NCBI GenBank assembly: GCA_013368445.1
Contig: JAACJO010000015.1
Coordinates: 744,001 to 808,000, forward strand
Source: Leucocoprinus leucothites
Taxonomy: Eukaryota > Basidiomycota > Agaricomycetes > Agaricales > Agaricaceae
DNA: 64,000 bases
Direction of reading: 5' to 3'
The position numbers were made by a program, and so were the translations under genes. The notes beneath the pieces are model-generated. The model did not search any database, was not told the DNA's origin, and was given only the letters and a program-made list of their open reading frames with translations. Every line of letters starts with the position of its first letter. Position 1 is the stretch's first letter. Below are positions 12,001 through 24,013 of the stretch, one piece after another.

Positions 12001-12613
12001 AGTACCTCTCTAAAGTAACGTGTCAGTGTCCAAGAACGAAAGATGACAAGAGAACATGCCTGACGAGCGACTGTCTTGCGCTGCTTAACCCGACCGTTGG
12101 TATCGAGGTCTAAGCAAGTTCCCATTGGAGCAGAGATTGAGGTCGTTACTTGGACCGACTGGCAAAGCGCACAAAGAGACGACAAAGCTTCACCACGAAA
12201 GCCAAAAGTATGAAGTTCTGCAAGATCAGTATAAGTCGTCAGTTTAGAGGTGTGGTGTTTCAGTCCTAGTTTGAAAGGTTATTTTCCTCGCAAACATTAA
12301 ATAGGAGGTTTGGTCCACACCAATCGAATCATAATCCGCTTCTGCTATACCAGATCCATTATCAATCACTTCAATACTGGTCAACCCATACTGTTTGAAT
12401 TTGACCTCTGCACTATTAGTCAGAATAAGCGCATATGGAACGACAAGAAGACTTACCAAGGTTCGTTGCACCTGCATCCAGGCTATTTTCGACCAGCTCC
12501 TTAACCGCAGTTTGTAAATCAATGACAACTTGGCCAGAGGTTATTCGATGTATGGAAAGTTTGTCTATCTGTTTTATAGAGGATTGAGGAGCATTGTCTG
12601 TAGCACTCGACAT
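9040..12613 (-). CDS. PMS1: DNA mismatch repair protein PMS1 (MutL homologue)
   Basis: MutL-type ATPase and endonuclease subunit of MutL-alpha (partner of MLH1), acting in nuclear mismatch repair. ATG at 12613; exon 1 carries [15 protein letters not shown] and the GHKL motif [13 protein letters not shown]. Following exons give [23 protein letters not shown] and, after an intron, [20 protein letters not shown], which are all conserved ATP-binding elements. A large exon (about 9661-11103) holds a long Ser/Asp/Glu-rich linker of roughly 350 residues with an RKRRKP basic cluster, then the C-terminal MutL domain: [13 protein letters not shown] and the metal-binding [12 protein letters not shown]. 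The last exons give [12 protein letters not shown] and [11 protein letters not shown], also parts of the PMS2-type endonuclease site, and end [10 protein letters not shown] with TGA at 9040-9042. All key residues are present, so it should be active. The ATG faces the PLC-like gene across about 1 kb. Confidence 0.95.
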
Positions 12614-13644
12614 TTACAGAGTCAAAGCATATGGCCACGAAAAGTAGGTGAACTCCCAAGTGGGGTTGCCTCGGTCATTTGCATCATGTGATGACTTCAG
12701 GGCAAGTCTGGACGCGTCGTATCTGAACCCTTCTACTTTCTAAGTGCTTATTGGCTCCAGTCTTCCAATAATCAAGGACATCATTCTCTCGCCAGGCGAG
12801 AGCCCCCCAGGACTAGCCTGAAAGGACTATGTGTCGGATGACACTCACACTGGTTCTACACGCTGTGGCTATGTTAAAAATCATTTAGAAACAGACCACG
12901 TTCTAAAAGCTGAGCTTCGTTCAAATTCTAGCTATCAAAAATTCAAATTCACCTAGTAAGAACTTGGACCTAAGGCGCCTTTCATCCTACGCCGTTGTGT
13001 CAAAACCTGGAATCCATTGTTTGAAAGGTTGATCGCAGACCTTGCGATGCAACCTCAATACCGCTTTTCGCACGAGACCTCATATCCAAATACTACCCAC
13101 ATCGAATTATCTCCTGTTTCTCAGATGTCCTCGATCTCCTTCAGCTCTCTCCTGGCAGTGGACACCGCACGGTGTTATCAACCCAAATCCTGATCCGTGA
13201 CTCGTGAGTGATAGGCGCCCAATCTGATATCAATTTGGAATGACCTCAACCAGGTCTCGGGTGATTTAAATCAGCCATCAGGAATTCACATGTGGAGTCT
13301 GACTTTGCCTCCCCACAAGAATCGGATAATATCTATGAAACACTCATACCAAGAAGCCCCAGACCTGAACAAACGGGCACCTCAAGTTTCGAGCTTCGAG
13401 CACATGGACAATCCAATACAAAATATTCCCACTAATCAAAAATCACATACACCCGAATTTGAATTATATTTAGTCCCCCTTCGACAACATGGTCACCCCA
13501 AATCAGGTGCTACTGGTAGACAGCCGAAGGGTAACGACTGTTCCCAGAACTGCCTTCTTCGCTGCTATATCATGACCACCATCTGAGGTGTTCCTCGTAC
13601 TAAAATTCATCCCACGAGAGCGAGCTCGACTCTTCCTTGTAGCC
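12614..13644. other. Divergent intergenic region between PMS1 and PLC-like gene
   Basis: About 1.03 kb between two diverging start codons, presumably holding both promoters. The ORF at 13290-13586 (+) has no family features and lies just upstream of the PLC-like start; it is not supported as a gene. Confidence 0.5.
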
Positions 13645-15195
13645 ATGAAGAACCTTGGGAAAGCCTTCCTAATCCTTGCGGGATTTGTTCACTGTAGTTT
13701 TGGGTTGTCTGTACCGCAGCGCAGGTCAGTGTTCCAGGGGGCGTGCAATGAGTATCAACTGATTCACTATTAACTGAAGGGCGACTGTTTGTAATGGCCA
13801 TGCAGAGCTCTGCAACAGGAGCTATGCAAATGTGACGGTTGTTGGGGCACACGATTCCTTTGCGTTCAGCGAGGATCCCCTGATTCGTATGTTGACCTGT
13901 TGGATGCTGAATGGGTATTGGACCCAGAGCTCATATATTACCAGTTTCAAGGGACCAAGAAGTCGACATCCCCACGCAACTGTCGCTAGGAGTTAGACTC
14001 CTTCAAGCTCAGGCGCACATGTAAGCAATTATTTTTGCAGGCCTCGTTTACGCTGAACGTACTGCGCAGGAACGATGGAGTGATTCACTTTTGCCACACA
14101 AGCTGCGTAGGTTAATCATAGACCAGAGATGAATTTTGTTCTAATCACCTTGTCAGATCCTCTTTGATGGGGGACCAGTTGTGGATTACTTGAAGACTGT
14201 CAAGACTTTCCTGGACAGCAATCCGAACGAAGTCCTCACTTTCATTTTTACCAACCCTGAAGGCCTGTCGATTACAGATGTCTGGAAGCCTGCGTTTGAT
14301 GATGCCGGTACGTCCTCGCTACAAGTCTCCGATCGTGACGTGCGAATAATCTGCTCTCTACCGAAGGCATCACGCCTCTGGCCTACGTTCCTCCGCACGT
14401 CCCGATGAAAAATTCGGAATGGCCCACTCTGGGAGAGATGATTGATAGCGGAAAAAGGGTAGTCGTCTTCCTTGATAGTGGCGCTGATACGTCGCGAGTG
14501 GACTTTATCCTGCCCGAATTTGACATGGTAAGCCCACCCGGGTACCAACCTTTGGGGATCTTGAAATTTACCTTGGACTAGATCTGGGAGACACCATTTA
14601 GCGTTACCGATCCAAACTTCCCCTGCAAGGTGGATCGTATAGGTGGATCGTTGTCTGTTGGTGATCACTCTTACATGATCAACCATTCGCTTAACAAGAA
14701 CATCATCCCCATTGGAGATGGCGTGATCGTCAGTGACCCATTGGATGCTCCAACTACGAATAGCGTTACTTCGTGGGTGATTGCTTCTGGCTTATTCGCC
14801 GACATACTAACATTAAAATTCTTTAGCATTATCAACAATGTCAATGGCTGCGTACCCTTGAGCGGGGCCAACCGCAAGCCGCAGTTCCTGCTCCTGGACT
14901 TCGTGAACATAGGACAGGGATTCAAAGCGGCTGATCAGTTAAACGGCCTAGCGTAAGTCATTGACACTCTGCGAGTGCTCGGTGGCATAACGTCCTTGAT
15001 TTTTACATGTCATGGCGAATCGGTTTTATAAACTATATTAGTGTCACCGATTCACCGAAACCGGTTTCTGGAAATCACACAAATACATCTGAAGGCCAAG
15101 ATGGCGTGAATGGGGCTTTGAGACACAGAATCACTGAGTTTGACAGAATTATCGCTATTTGTGTAGTGTTGATAATTCATTTAAGTTTTTGTTGA
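13645..15195 (+). CDS. Secreted PLC-like phosphodiesterase with C-terminal hydrophobic tail (copy 1)
   Basis: PI-PLC X-domain-like, TIM-barrel phosphodiesterase found in fungal secretomes. ATG at 13645 begins a signal peptide (MKNLGKAFLILAGFVHCSFG). Exons then give ELCNRSYANVTVVGAHDSFAF (first catalytic-type His), a strand with DIPTQLSLGVRLLQAQAH, HFCHTSC (second His), VDYLKTVKTFLDSNPNEV, LTFIFTNPEG, WPTLGEMIDSGKRVVVF, a Cys-containing FPCKVDR, MINHSLNKN, IIPIGDGVIVSD and LLLDFVNIGQGF. At NGLA the frame meets TAA, but a GTAAGT donor sits exactly there (14952). Splicing to an AG near 15051 yields a Ser/Thr-rich spacer and a hydrophobic end IIAICVVLIIHLSFC with TGA at 15193-15195, resembling a GPI-anchor or membrane tail. 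Either end is possible. Substrate unknown. A paralogue lies at 40836. Confidence 0.85.
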
Positions 15196-15537
15196 TTCGA
15201 TTTTGATCAAGACAGGTCCTGCCATAAGCAAGCCTTAGCAAAGCCCAATTCTGGTGCTTCGGATGAGTCGGTGTGACTCAACGTGACAGACGCGCTACTT
15301 ACCTCATCAGGACTGTGATATGATAACGTAGTCACGCTCTGATCTTGTCACGACTTTGGCTCGAGACTTCTTCCTCTCTTCGCCGTCTCCCTTCGTTGTT
15401 TTATTTCTATCATTATTGCTTGCTGAGCATCTTTTTTTTCTTTCCGGATTTGTATTATATGTATCTTTGCCCCCTCCTCACCTTGATCTCGACATACTCG
15501 ATCTTCACCTACAACTCGATTCGACTCCAGCTGCTAA

Positions 15538-17900
15538 ATGGTAAACCTCTAACCCCTATGACTTTTGCCTTCCTAACGAGTTGGGTTTAAACAGGCTGTT
15601 TGCAGTGATTGTGGAGGGACTGTAATTGAATACGATCATGCAGCAGGGAACGGGTTCTGTGTATCCTGCGGAACAGTGGTAGAGGAAAATACCATCGTGA
15701 ACGAGATAGCGTTCGGCGAAACTGCCAATGGTGCAGCCATCGTACAGGGCTCATTCGTTGCCCAAGGAGCCAGTTTGTATTTCTTGTGACTATTGCTAAG
15801 ATTTGGCCTCACCAAATGCTTGCAGCACACGCTCGAATGGGAGGACCCTACGGAAATCGCAGTAGTAGTGACTCTAGGGAACAGACGATTGAAAACGGTA
15901 CGGCTTCATCAGCATGTATTCATCAGACTTGCCCATCCGAATCTTACAGCAACGAAGAAGATTCAGAACATTGCAAACGTTCTCCGGCTGTCGGAGGTTG
16001 TCGTTCTTGCTGCAAGAAGAATGTATACACTTGCCGTAGAACACAAATTCACCAAGGGGAGGAAGAGTTTGAACGTAGTCGCAGTTTGTCTCTACGTTGC
16101 ATGTCGGCAGAAAGAGACACGTAACTATATGCTCATTGATTTCTCCGACCTGTTACAGGTAAAGATTTAGCCCCTCTCCTTGTAACCATCTCATCGCTTC
16201 CAACTAGGTTAACGTCTTCGAGCTAGGGCACACCTATCTCCAGCTTGTACAGACCCTGAACCTCCGATTACCTCTCGTCGATCCTTCCCACTATATTTCT
16301 CGTTTTTCTGCTCTACTGGAATTTGGCGACGAAACCCACAAAGTAGCAACGGATGCCGTACGCCTTGTACAGAGATTCGATCGTGATTGGATGACCAAAG
16401 GCCGTCGGCCAGCCGGTATCTGTGGCGCCGCTCTTCTCCTCGCTGCCCGCATGAATAACTTCCGCCGCTCTATAGAAGAGATCGTCCAAGTCGTCAAAAT
16501 CGCTGATACCACGCTCAAAAAGCGATTAGACGAGTTCAAGGCCACACCCAGTGGAGGTTTGACGTTGGCCGATTTTCGAAGTGTCTGGTTAGACGACGAA
16601 ATGGATCCACCTGCATTCACTAAGGGAAGGGAGCGCGAAGAGGCGGAGCGGAAGGCTACGGAGGCTACGGCAAATGGTGTCCCCTTGGAGGAAGTCAAGA
16701 CGACACAGAAGGGGAAAAAGAAGAGGAAAGGCAAAAGAAAACGTGGTGAGGACAGTGAAGACGAGGCACCCGACATATCACCTGAAGCCCCGATGATTGC
16801 CCATCCGCCCCGCCTTCCGATTGATCCTGCAATCTTACAGCACGGCATTCTAGCCGGCGCTGTAGACCCAATGATCGGTGCCGAACAGGTTTCTCAAATT
16901 CAGGACCACCAAAACATCGATCTTGCCCTCCTTCAAAACTCTCCATCTACAACAGCTATATCCCCTGTCGATACGCCCACGTTAACAATGCCCCCGACCA
17001 ATTTCGTCGAAGAGACTGTTTCGAATGTTTTAGCGGAAGAAGTATCGACTTTTCTACAAAATACTCAGGGAGCCAAGCTAAGTGAGGCTTTGGATGAAGC
17101 CGAACAACGGAGGCTTGCACAAATTACTGTAGCAGACGAGTTGATGGGACTCGATGAAGAAGAATTGGATCGTTTCATTCTCAGTGAGGAAGAAGTCCGA
17201 ATCAAAGAACGTGTATGGGTCGAACTAAATCGTGACTACTTGGAAGCAATCGCCGGTATGTCGTTTTCTGCTATCTCGACTGCAATTGCATGCGGTTGCA
17301 CTGATGTACTGACATAATGAGCATTTTGCTGAACGGATTTATTGTTTCAGCGAAAGGCGAACAGCAAGACTCGAACTCGGCTGCCAAGAGTCGAAAGGTT
17401 CGATTCTGAAGCATGTCAAAATTTTTCTCTGCTTACGTCACCTCCCTCAGAAACGACGTTCGAATAAGCCACGAGATATTACCACACCGTCTGGTAGTAC
17501 AGCAGCTGAGTCTGTCCGAAACCTCATCAAGAAAAACCCAAAGTACAGCAAGAGAATTAATTATGATGCGCTCAAAGATCTCTTTGTTGACAGTACATCA
17601 CCGCCCTCTTTCAGCCAGTCTCTCAAAGCCATCAGTGACGACAAGGATGAAGACGATCTGTATACCATGGGAATGGACGATGATAAAAGTGATGGAGAGG
17701 TTGCTCCCCTCGTCATCATACAGGAAGAAGCTGGGACTGTTGCTCCATCGCATTCAAACCCTGTGCAAAAGCAAGCCAGCACACGATCGCTGGTTGACGA
17801 CGATATCGAGAATGCTAGCGATGATGAGAAGTACGACGATGATAAATACGACGATGAAGGGGTTTGGGAGGGAGAAGATTTGTATGAGCAGGAAATCTGA
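15538..17900 (+). CDS. BRF1: Transcription factor IIIB subunit BRF1
   Basis: TFIIB-related factor that, with TBP and Bdp1, positions RNA polymerase III on tRNA and 5S genes. The ATG at 15538-15540 is a coding exon of its own. After the intron the protein starts with a zinc ribbon (CSDCGG ... CVSCGTVVEE), then GGPYGNRSSSDSREQTIENA, and two cyclin folds: first with NIANVLRLSEVVVLAARRMY and ACRQKETRNYMLIDFSD, second with PLVDPSHYISRFSALLEFGD and KGRRPAGICGAALLLAARM. A Lys/Glu-rich linker (KKRKGKRKRGEDSEDE) and the conserved BRF1 block near IKERVWVELNRDYLEA follow. An intron near 17256-17350 and another near 17400-17453 lead to a C-terminal exon with KNPKYSKRINYDALKDLF and an acidic end, stop at 17898-17900. 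Length is in the usual range for the family. It converges on the HMG-box gene. Confidence 0.92.
15541..15594 (+). other. Intron directly after the BRF1 start codon
   Basis: A 54-nt intron starts GTAAAC right after ATG (15538-15540) and ends ACAG at 15594, with CTAAC as a likely branch site. It is needed to join the ATG to the zinc-ribbon frame that begins at 15595. Confidence 0.75.
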
Positions 17901-18202
17901 AGCAAGACGAAGGACAAGGAAAATTTGTATACCATGCACATATTGTATCAATTTCAGCTGTTTCGGGTTCTTTATTCGATAGTTGACCTGTTCTACTCGT
18001 TTGTGAGTGCTATGATACATGTAGCAGTATGCGACACGTGAATGCATGGGTGATAAGATGTGCAAAATAAAATGAGCAAGAATTAGCAACCCGCCTTTGG
18101 TCTATTGGCTAGTGATTAGGATTTTAATAAACAGCATTCGAACACAGTGGGAAGTTGATAGATGTATAAAAGGAAAGGCAAGAATAGAACCTCAAATTGA
18201 AA
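17901..18202. other. Convergent 3' intergenic region
   Basis: About 300 bp between the BRF1 stop and the HMG-box gene stop, AT-rich, with AAATAAAATGAG near 18065-18076 as a possible 3'-end signal. A faint tRNA-like A-box/B-box spacing near 18090-18145 does not fold into a tRNA. Confidence 0.5.
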
Positions 18203-19453
18203 TCAAGACGACCGAGTAAGGGGATTGTGAGCCATAGGGAATGTGTCGGCGACGTTATCTGTGGGTGGTAATGAGGATCGCACGAAAGACGTGTGATGGG
18301 AGGTATTGGCGGGGCCAGAAAAATCGCTGTAGTGATAATGAGGGCTGGATTGAGTTTGTTGGTCGACATCATTGGGGTGAAAGGCTTGGTCATGGAATGT
18401 TCCGAGGTCCTTCCACATATTGTAAAGGGAATCTGGCTCGTCTGGGGACGACGTTGAGGTAATCATTGAGGCCTGGTCAGGATACGCTCCTTCCATCATA
18501 CCCTGTGGATATTCTCCCTGGCATTTCTTTGAGTAAACTGAAATTGTTAAGCGCATGAAGCATTTGCTTACCTCCGATGTCTGCCAGTACCCTTGATCAT
18601 CATAGTGAAGGCCTGACTCTGGAGGACTCAACTCCCAATCAAAAGAACTCGAACTCTGACTTGGGATGTTGACGAATCCACCGCAGAAAGCTCCTGGTGG
18701 GGTCAAATGAGCTCTTTCAGAGCCAGTGGTGTAGTTGGATGGTAGATTTCTGGAAGGATCGGGTTGGTGGCGAGTATAGCTTTGAGGGAAACTTGGGCGT
18801 TGGGGCATAGCGGTGGAACTAGTGGAACTAGCGGAGAGGTATGGACTCAGTCGCGATCTCGAAGTCTGTGGCGAGGAAAAAAGCGGTGAGGGCCGTGAAG
18901 CAGGACGCTGTGTTGAAGATGCTGGTGGCTCCGAGCGTCGATGAGGATACATGAGGAAAATCTCCTCTGGCACTACGGGGGTTTTTTTCTTTCGGTATAC
19001 CCGCTTGGGGCGTTCTGGAGCTACCGGGCTGTAACGATATTGCGGGAACACCTCTGAGTGGTATCGCCTTTCCAGCTCTGCCTTTTCAAACCAGGGCCTC
19101 TTTTGAAGGTCTGACATTTTCCGCCACATACAACCCGCTAATCGTGAAAGGTCACGATGATCATTGATGACTTCCTCGGGAACTCTTTGCTGGACGAAAT
19201 CGGAGCGAAAGAGAATGAAAGCGTTTCTGGGACGTGGAATATGGCCGGGCTTTTGTCTGCGCGCATTTGACTTGTCTTTGTCTTTGTCCGAGACGAATAG
19301 ACTACCGAAATCGGTTGGGGTCGGATGGGGAAGTGGAGGAAGGGGATCAGGGTGCGCCTCTTCATCGGCGTCCGTGATTGAGGTAAACTCAGAGCCGATT
19401 GGCTCAAGGTTAGGAAGCGAAAAACACATGTCTCTGCCTTCCATCTTGGACAC
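18203..19453 (-). CDS. HMG-box (MATA_HMG/SOX-like) transcription factor
   Basis: One open frame of 416 codons from ATG at 19453. Residues 71-140 form an HMG box: HIPRPRNAFILFRSDFV, then LSRLAGCMWRKMSDLQKRPW and the aromatic FEKAELERRYHSEVFPQY. This is the sequence-specific MATA_HMG/SOX subtype rather than the HMGB subtype, so it probably binds and bends specific DNA sites in the nucleus. A basic stretch (RPKRVYRKKK) follows and can act as a nuclear localisation signal. The rest is Ser/Pro-rich and disordered. A 54-bp in-frame stretch (starting GTAAGC near 18570, ending at a CAG near 18520) looks like an intron that happens to stay open, so the true protein may be 18 residues shorter. Its targets are unknown. 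No homeodomain or pheromone genes lie nearby to suggest a mating-type locus. Confidence 0.88.
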   Translation of the reverse strand: MSKMEGRDMCFSLPNLEPIGSEFTSITDADEEAHPDPLPPLPHPTPTDFGSLFVSDKDKDKSNARRQKPGHIPRPRNAFILFRSDFVQQRVPEEVINDHRDLSRLAGCMWRKMSDLQKRPWFEKAELERRYHSEVFPQYRYSPVAPERPKRVYRKKKTPVVPEEIFLMYPHRRSEPPASSTQRPASRPSPLFSSPQTSRSRLSPYLSASSTSSTAMPQRPSFPQSYTRHQPDPSRNLPSNYTTGSERAHLTPPGAFCGGFVNIPSQSSSSFDWELSPPESGLHYDDQGYWQTSEVSKCFMRLTISVYSKKCQGEYPQGMMEGAYPDQASMITSTSSPDEPDSLYNMWKDLGTFHDQAFHPNDVDQQTQSSPHYHYSDFSGPANTSHHTSFVRSSLPPTDNVADTFPMAHNPLTRSS

Positions 19454-22400
19454 TAATTATGTGGGTTGTGTAGGGCTCTCAGAGCTCCAGAGGGACAAGG
19501 AATTTATACTAGCTAAGACTAGTAAGCACATGCTATTTAACATACAGTGTCTACGGCACGCGTTTGTTGGGTTGTTAATGCAGCAATTAAATATCCGAAA
19601 TGCACTGCCCTGATTTTGGCCAGGTATCAGGTTGACGCCGTATTAGTCACCGCGAGTTTTAATGCTCATATTCAAGGCCTTTTTCCTTGGAATATCTGGC
19701 AGGCAATGAATTTTGAAAATTGTATCTCGGTTCGGGCGTGTCGAAGAGGACAGAAAGCAGGCTTATTCGGAGGATAAACCAACGGAGTTTCGTTCTCTAA
19801 TTATTTTCCCGTCTTCTGTGGCGTTTGCTAGTTAAAGAAGTCTGAAAAATATAATTCGATGATAAATCCGGTAGTATATCAATCTCGTCGGGGAGCGGAA
19901 TCTCAGGCCCTGAATCCTTTTGTTCGCTTAATTAGGCAGCTGTTCCCTTTCGTGTGTCAGTTTAGGGTCGAGAGAAGGGGACATCGCGTAGTGTCGATTC
20001 GATACCCATACAGCACTAAGATACTTCGTCAGTAGCATCTTGCTCTTTCTTACCTTCTGAAATAAATACTATGTTGCTGAGAATAATAGCACGCAAATGC
20101 ATAGATTATCGTAGACATTGTTGTCATTCATTCACAGCGGATCGTGAAAAGCAGTATGACTGGACGCCCGGCTTTTGATTTAATTGTTGAACGCAAAGAA
20201 GGGGTGTGTTACGTTTTTATGATACGTACAGACCGTACCACGCTTCAGGTTACTGCGACTACGACTTGGTCGTGCTGCCCCAGCGCCTGTCCCTCAGCCA
20301 GGGTGGACCTACCCCTTACGGGATGGATGACAAAGCATCACACCCACGGTCGTGGACCCACTGAATTTCTTGTAAGACTACACTACACAAAAAAATAGAT
20401 TTTTCCTATCGTGTGACCTTTACGACACGCCCAGGTCGCCTTCAGAACGAGATGTATGAGGTTCAATGACTTTAGACAATAGCTCCTTCATATCATCGTT
20501 TTGGGGCTCCGCTTGAATTTTCGTCCGAGTAATGCTGCAACGGTTATGCAATGCATTACTGCCCCCTTCTGTGAGTAATATCTCCTTCAGGTTACCTTCT
20601 ATATCCGACGATCCTCATAAACGATCAACTTCTCCGGAACCCAAATTTGAGAGCAGATATCACGCGATTGCACCTTGGTTCTGTTGCTGCAACATACTAC
20701 TACTACTGTACTAGTAGCCTGAGCTATTTCGTTCAGATATCTCCTTTAGTCTTCCTTTCTGGATACTTTATTCTTGCGCCAAGCCTATTCACAGCTACTT
20801 AACAGCACTTTGATAGCATGCAATCATGTACAGCTTTACACCTCAGGGTTAAGAAGTCAAATGTGGCGGGCAGCCTTCTGCCTAGCGTGCCTTGAAGCGG
20901 CGAATGTGTATTATAAAAAAAGTACAGGTTATTTCCTAATTGTCCCAAGGTACCTCAACGAATGCTCATTGTGCTGTTTTTACACCTATCGCAGCCATAG
21001 ATCTCAAAGTTGTTGAATAGATCAAAATGTAATCTTCCTGTCTTCCAAAGAAGGCCTTCAAACGGGAGAAGACCCCCGTTAAACGCTGAGCATTTTAATG
21101 GGAGCATTAGTGTTGAACCCCAGTGAATGCCAACCTGGATAAAGAATATGTACCTCGTTGCATGAATACGCAAAGAATACAGTCATTACGGTTAACTTAC
21201 ATCATACGTTTATATGGCTTGTGCCGGAGGTCCCGGAACCCAGCGACTCTACTGATGTGACGAAGACCTCTCATATTCCTCTCTGTTTAGTGTTCTATTG
21301 ATATCCAGAGCCGGTTTCCGCCCTCACAATCCATCAACGGTGAACGGGTGCCTCTATCATAATATGCAGGCATTTGTTATTGAATTAAGTGCCCATCGGA
21401 ATATTCGGCATTTGAATTCGTAATTGCGAGAGTAGATTGTATTTTAATCGCATGTACATATAAGGCTTATATCTCGAGCCAGACCATCAAATAACAGATC
21501 AAAATTTACATAAATCGTATATTCCCTTCCCTTATCTTTTACGCCCTTGTTTCCGCCAGTCCAAGTAGAACTCACAATTTAACTCTCTATATACTCATTG
21601 AACTTGGGCTCGCAGAGACCGAAGAGTAGCTCTGGATGGGAAGTTCCGAGAATTATGTCTCTCAAGGCGCCTCCTCTCCAAGTGTTTCAAGTGCATAGGG
21701 AGATAGGCACCGGTTTGAATTCAACAAACGGCTCGAACTCGGGCTTGAAGTGGTGTTCATAATGGCTCAAACCTTCACTCTTGACTACCTCAACCTGTAC
21801 TAACCTCAAATAAATTAGCAGGAATTTAGACAGGAAACTCAGGATATATAACTTAATGAAGACTGTGGGTTCCCCGGAAGCTCTGAGTGGCCTGTTATCG
21901 GATTACTCCGGAAATATGGCATAGGTTATAAAGCGGTTCCGTCTTGGGATCATATTGAAGTTGATAAAGTATCTCATGTAAAAATGAGCGGATCCCTTAG
22001 TTGTAGCAGGAGGCCCTTTGTAATTTGTGAAGATCTGTCTACATGAATTTATCTAGGACTTTTACCATTTTATCTGGTACTCCAGATCAAAATAACTGAA
22101 AATGACAACTCAAACCAATGGCTCGATTCACCGTGCTGGAGCACGAATTTGGTGCTGATGCTCGTCCAGTGCCCCGGCGATCGGCCGTATACTGTAAAGG
22201 CACGTTGTTGTGACAGTAATCACACTGGATCTCATAAAAGCAGGACTAGATCTTGACTCTCGCTAACGAAGGTTAGATCGTGTCCGTCTGGGCAACAGTA
22301 CATCACTCAAAGTTTGATATTCTGAATAGAGAATTACGCAATGTGTGTACATACATGTTAATGGAAGAATCGATGAGAAGCAACAAAAATGACAATGCCT

Positions 22401-22790
22401 CGTCTGAGTGCTACGCCGTTTTATTGACGTATGAATCCTATCATACTCTATTTGTAAGATGCCGAAGGGAGATTTCATCATGGACTTCATCCTCTACTGG
22501 TAGGAGCGCTACTCGGAGAGGAAGCAAGTATCGTCAAGGGACTTTGGTCGCTCATACCCTGGGAAACATTGAGTCAACATGAGCAATTGAAGAGGATACA
22601 CCTACTATTGCCAACTCCGAGCCGAGCGAGTACATGAGGGGCCGCTCACGCTCTAAACGATCCTTTGCGATGAGTCTGCACTCAAGTGAGGGTTGCAATC
22701 AAACAAATCGGGCGAAGGTAAAGCTCACGAGGCAAAGAGACACATGGAATATACTGTTAAACCATTCGTTAGGTAAGATCGTAGTATCTG
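19454..22790. other. Gene-poor region, no supported gene
   Basis: About 3.3 kb with only short scattered ORFs, AT-rich and without clear splice patterns or protein motifs. It begins with the promoter side of the HMG-box gene. No terminal repeats, integrase or transposase motifs were seen. It could hold decayed sequence or a non-coding transcript, but nothing supports either. Confidence 0.5.
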
Positions 22791-22799
22791 TGATAGCAC

Positions 22800-24013
22800 T
22801 CACGTCGACAGTTGACGAGGGAGAGGGTGAGCCAGATATAATTAACTTTGACTGACATACTGATCTCGAACTTGGAATATCCTTGGTAAACGAGTGATAG
22901 TCATGGTGCGATGCCATCATAACTTACAAAGACGAAGGCAACCAGAACCGAAACGCTAGTCCAGGAATCAGAACATGTAGGCTTCTGTTAGAATAAAAAG
23001 CCAAAGCCCGTACGAGGTTAGCAAGTTGGTCTCTGGCGACAGCATAAGATCATTGTTCGAGATCAGATAACTGGTGAATAGGCGTACCCAGACACCAAAC
23101 CAAGAGTCTGTCTGTCGGGCATCTTCAAGGACTCGGTAGTGAGCTAATGCCAGAGAGATAGTTCACAAGGAGACCCGTACCTCTGACTGAACGTATCTCC
23201 TCTATTCCTTTTCCGTAGACACCAAATGAGACCACCGGCAGTTAACAAATCTCCAGCACACGCTGCAATGCTTGGGAGGACGAGCAAGTATTTCAACGAC
23301 TTGCTCGTCACAATCTTGTAGATGGTTAAGGCATAAAATGACACGAATTTTACCCCAGGAAGAAACATGCAAATATAGGGATAGATCTTGAGCTGGGAGA
23401 GCTTGAGCAGTCGGTAAGCAAACCAGATCTATCGGAACAAAAGTCAATTAGCGGCCCACCTATAGTTTCAGCAGGGCACGTACCTGGGCACAAGATGTGA
23501 TCGTATTAGCAATCATACCTGAAGAGACGCTGAGGCGATTGAGATGGGCTAATTTCATAGATTTATCATTATAGGTAATTGTCGACTGAAGGTGCAAGTT
23601 GAGTAATAGGAGGAAAGAGAGTTTGACTATGTGCTGACAGAGATGATCGAGTAGCCGGAGAGGGATGTATGCGCTAGTTCGAGTAGCCTGCGTACGAAAA
23701 ATCTGCCAAAGCACACTATCCAGAAAGTGTGAGACCTCACCACAGGCAAACGACCTGGAAGCACCAGGGTGGTTATGATCTGTGACTTAATGAAACCCAA
23801 TAATGATGTACTCACGAAAACCTTGATTCGTTTAGGATCATTTTGACACGCTCTGGGGTTGTATGAGACCAGTGACACACAAAAGCCATCTAGACAGACG
23901 ACGCACGAGAAGTACATGTAAACTTGGATGGTCGACATGCCAAAAAGTACCATAGCAATCATCGACCCGATTTCAAAGTACTTGAGAGTAAGATCGACAA
24001 CATCGTCTGCCAT
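22800..24013 (-). pseudogene. DUF6534-like multi-pass membrane protein, diverged or degenerate
   Basis: ATG at 24013 starts MADDVVDLTLKYFEIGSMIA and a hydrophobic helix ending GMSTIQVYMYF, as in fungal DUF6534 proteins. Further pieces on the same strand match the family order: NDPKRIKVF, LLELAHTSLSGYSIISVST, NRLSVSSGMIANTITSCAQ, IWFAYRLLKLSQLKIYPYI, VSFYALTIYKIVTSKSLKY and LLTAGGLIWCLRKRNRG. The pieces lie in different frames joined by plausible short introns. The 3' part (below about 23140) is hard to read: TDSL and LLTSYGLWLFIL are visible, but the usual C-terminal KLYxNS block seen in the two paralogues at 30.8 and 34.0 kb cannot be found. I therefore treat it as probably broken; a strongly diverged working gene is possible. 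The family function is unknown. Confidence 0.5.

Noticed and set aside
14186..14686. 166-codon minus-strand ORF
   Set aside because: Antisense to the PLC-like catalytic exons; shadow of the real gene.
16291..16848. 185-codon minus-strand ORF
   Set aside because: Lies opposite the BRF1 cyclin-fold exon, which is clearly coding; a shadow ORF.
18090..18150. Possible tRNA near the BRF1 3' end (TGGCTAGTGATTAGG with CATTCGAAC)
   Set aside because: Spacing resembles Pol III boxes, but no cloverleaf can be drawn; likely chance.
18203..19453. HMG-box gene as part of a mating-type locus
   Set aside because: Basidiomycete mating loci carry homeodomain or pheromone/receptor genes, and none is present nearby.
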